From Phycisphaerae bacterium (GTDB lineage Bacteria; Planctomycetota; Phycisphaerae; UBA1845): 6,535 nt of DNA. The DNA lies in the NCBI GenBank assembly GCA_029260195.1, contig JAJDDS010000201.1, forward strand, positions 1-6,535, written 5' to 3'. Below are positions 5,516-6,535 of the stretch, one piece after another. The notes beneath the pieces are model-generated. The model worked only from the letters and a program-made list of their open reading frames with translations, was not told the origin of the DNA and ran no database searches. The position numbers and the translations under genes are program-made. Position 1 is the first letter of the stretch; each line of letters starts with the position of its first letter.

Positions 5516-6535
5516 GGTTTTCCGAGGAATCTCCACACTTCTTCGAAGGGATAGAGTCCTTTGGCGGGACATGTGCTGCGGTTCGCGCAACTAAAATACC
5601 TTCCACCTAGACCGGCGCCAGCGCGTCGCCTAATTGTCCAATTTATGCCATAGGACTCGGGACTTCCACTCGCGTCTTCGACGAAGAGCTTCCCGATGGG
5701 TTTGGAAATCAAGTGCGCACCGCCAACAAACACATGAGCAAGCGCCTTCAAGGCCGGATTATCCTGATTGAGTGCGTTGACGAAACCATGATACGTGTCG
5801 CGCCCAGAATATGTCATAAGGAAATTGTCTAGCCGCAAGAACTCGCAGCAATTGCCACCTCGTTGTTTAGAAACAGTGCCTCTTGCCTTCACATCGTACT
5901 GGACTCCTCCGAGCGCAGACCAGATAGCAACTCTCCCGATCGGAATCTGCACTCTGCCGGACGGCTGATCGAACCTGAAGGTTTGGCTCTCGCCAGCCCG
6001 CATCGCATCGCACACGCTGATCAACGTGCGCTCCACATTCTCGGTAATGGCGGCGAATTGTGCGGACTGTTCAAACACTTGTTGCATTCGCAGCAAGTAC
6101 GACCTACCAACGATTTGGATCGACTCGCCGCTCCCACGAATCCACCAACTCAACGCGGTGGGACCATTCCAGCTCTCTACCACGCGTTCATAACCGTAGG
6201 GGTCGGAGAAGGACGTTGGCGCGCTCCGTACATACTCATATGGGTTCATCCCGTCCACGTATCCGAGCGGATCCCGCTGAAGAAACCGCCCATGTACCGG
6301 GGTGTAGGCCCGGGCGCGGTAATGGTAGACGTCGAGGCGGGGGGTGGCGAGGTCGGACTCGAAGCGGTCCAGGCGGCGACCGGTGAAGGCGTAAGGGTTG
6401 CCAACGCCCGAGAAGCTCAGCGGGGTGCCGTTGATGCTGAAGATGCTCACCTCCCCGTAGGCGTCGTACGCGTAAGCTTCGGCCAGCTTGCCCGAGGCGC
6501 CGACCATGGCTGACACGGTGTGCAGCTCCTGCGGG
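5512..6535 (-). CDS. RHS-repeat protein, C-terminal part with an unrecognised tip domain
   Basis: The frame enters from the right edge, so the N-terminus and most repeats lie outside. Counting from the GTG codon at 6516, residues 13-108 are the end of an RHS core: YAYDAYGEV (15-23), NPYAFTGRR (40-48), YHYRARAYTPVHGRFLQRDP (64-83), then NPYEYVRSAP, closing at DPYG (105-108). In RHS toxins the core forms a shell and the sequence after this point is the variable tip. The tip here (109-334) matches no toxin family I recognise. It has C169, C223/C224, C310 and C316, a GRDTYHGFV segment (238-246) and an aromatic C-terminus. GC falls from about 69% (6301-6420) to about 49% (5701-5880), a usual sign of a swapped tip. 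The stop overlaps the next gene in ATGA. A non-toxic wall-associated RHS protein remains possible. Confidence 0.88.
   Translation of the reverse strand, partial: PQELHTVSAMVGASGKLAEAYAYDAYGEVSIFSINGTPLSFSGVGNPYAFTGRRLDRFESDLATPRLDVYHYRARAYTPVHGRFLQRDPLGYVDGMNPYEYVRSAPTSFSDPYGYERVVESWNGPTALSWWIRGSGESIQIVGRSYLLRMQQVFEQSAQFAAITENVERTLISVCDAMRAGESQTFRFDQPSGRVQIPIGRVAIWSALGGVQYDVKARGTVSKQRGGNCCEFLRLDNFLMTYSGRDTYHGFVNALNQDNPALKALAHVFVGGAHLISKPIGKLFVEDASGSPESYGINWTIRRRAGAGLGGRYFSCANRSTCPAKGLYPFEEVWRFLGKP

Noticed and set aside
5863..6513. A 216-codon rightward frame opposite the RHS gene
   Set aside because: The opposite strand carries unmistakable RHS core motifs. This frame starts inside the RHS tip antisense and has no support of its own.
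1..6535. CRISPR array, tRNA or rRNA genes, replication origin
   Set aside because: No regularly spaced repeats, tRNA-like cloverleaf, rRNA sequence or DnaA-box cluster was seen on either strand.

Overview
The window looks like chromosomal DNA of a GC-rich member of the Planctomycetota. The pointers are a secreted peptidase with a paired EF-hand (dockerin-like) tail, a small membrane protein with a CxxCDYDxRG...CPECG zinc ribbon, an IS21-type transposase start of the kind common in that phylum, and large multihaem cytochromes c. This assignment rests on family resemblance, not on a marker gene.

Left third (1-2621, minus strand): a two-gene electron-transfer unit. The first gene (2621 to 468) encodes a 717-residue protein with eleven CxxCH haem sites on the non-cytoplasmic side, followed by a five-helix membrane part that resembles the FdnI/HydC b-type cytochrome. 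This is the layout of Geobacter CbcL, a quinol-oxidising bc-type cytochrome. Its stop codon overlaps, in a GTGA, the start of a second secreted multihaem cytochrome c that runs off the left edge with four CxxCH sites so far. The simplest model is that quinol electrons pass through b haems to the c-haem domain and on to the second cytochrome.

Centre (2622-4075): a 365-base divergent intergenic region with a good sigma70-type promoter, a leader hairpin and a strong Shine-Dalgarno sequence, leading rightward into a secreted M28-family zinc peptidase with all expected metal ligands and two canonical EF-hand loops at its C-terminus.

Right-centre (4076-5026): about 950 bases with no intact gene. 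It holds a hairpin after the peptidase, a decayed left end of an IS21-like element (two copies of an AAAACCGGCC repeat), and the first roughly 48 codons of its transposase. The ribosome binding site of that transposase lies inside a perfect 8-bp hairpin.

Right end (5027-6535, minus strand): the C-terminal part of an RHS-repeat protein entering from the right edge, with the RHS core closing at DPYG and then a 226-residue unrecognised tip of clearly lower GC. Its stop overlaps (ATGA) the start of a 162-residue membrane zinc-ribbon protein. The arrangement resembles a polymorphic toxin with a downstream immunity gene, but neither role is shown by the sequence. The two best candidates for something undescribed are this RHS-tip/membrane-protein pair and the 11-haem bc-type cytochrome with its coupled partner.
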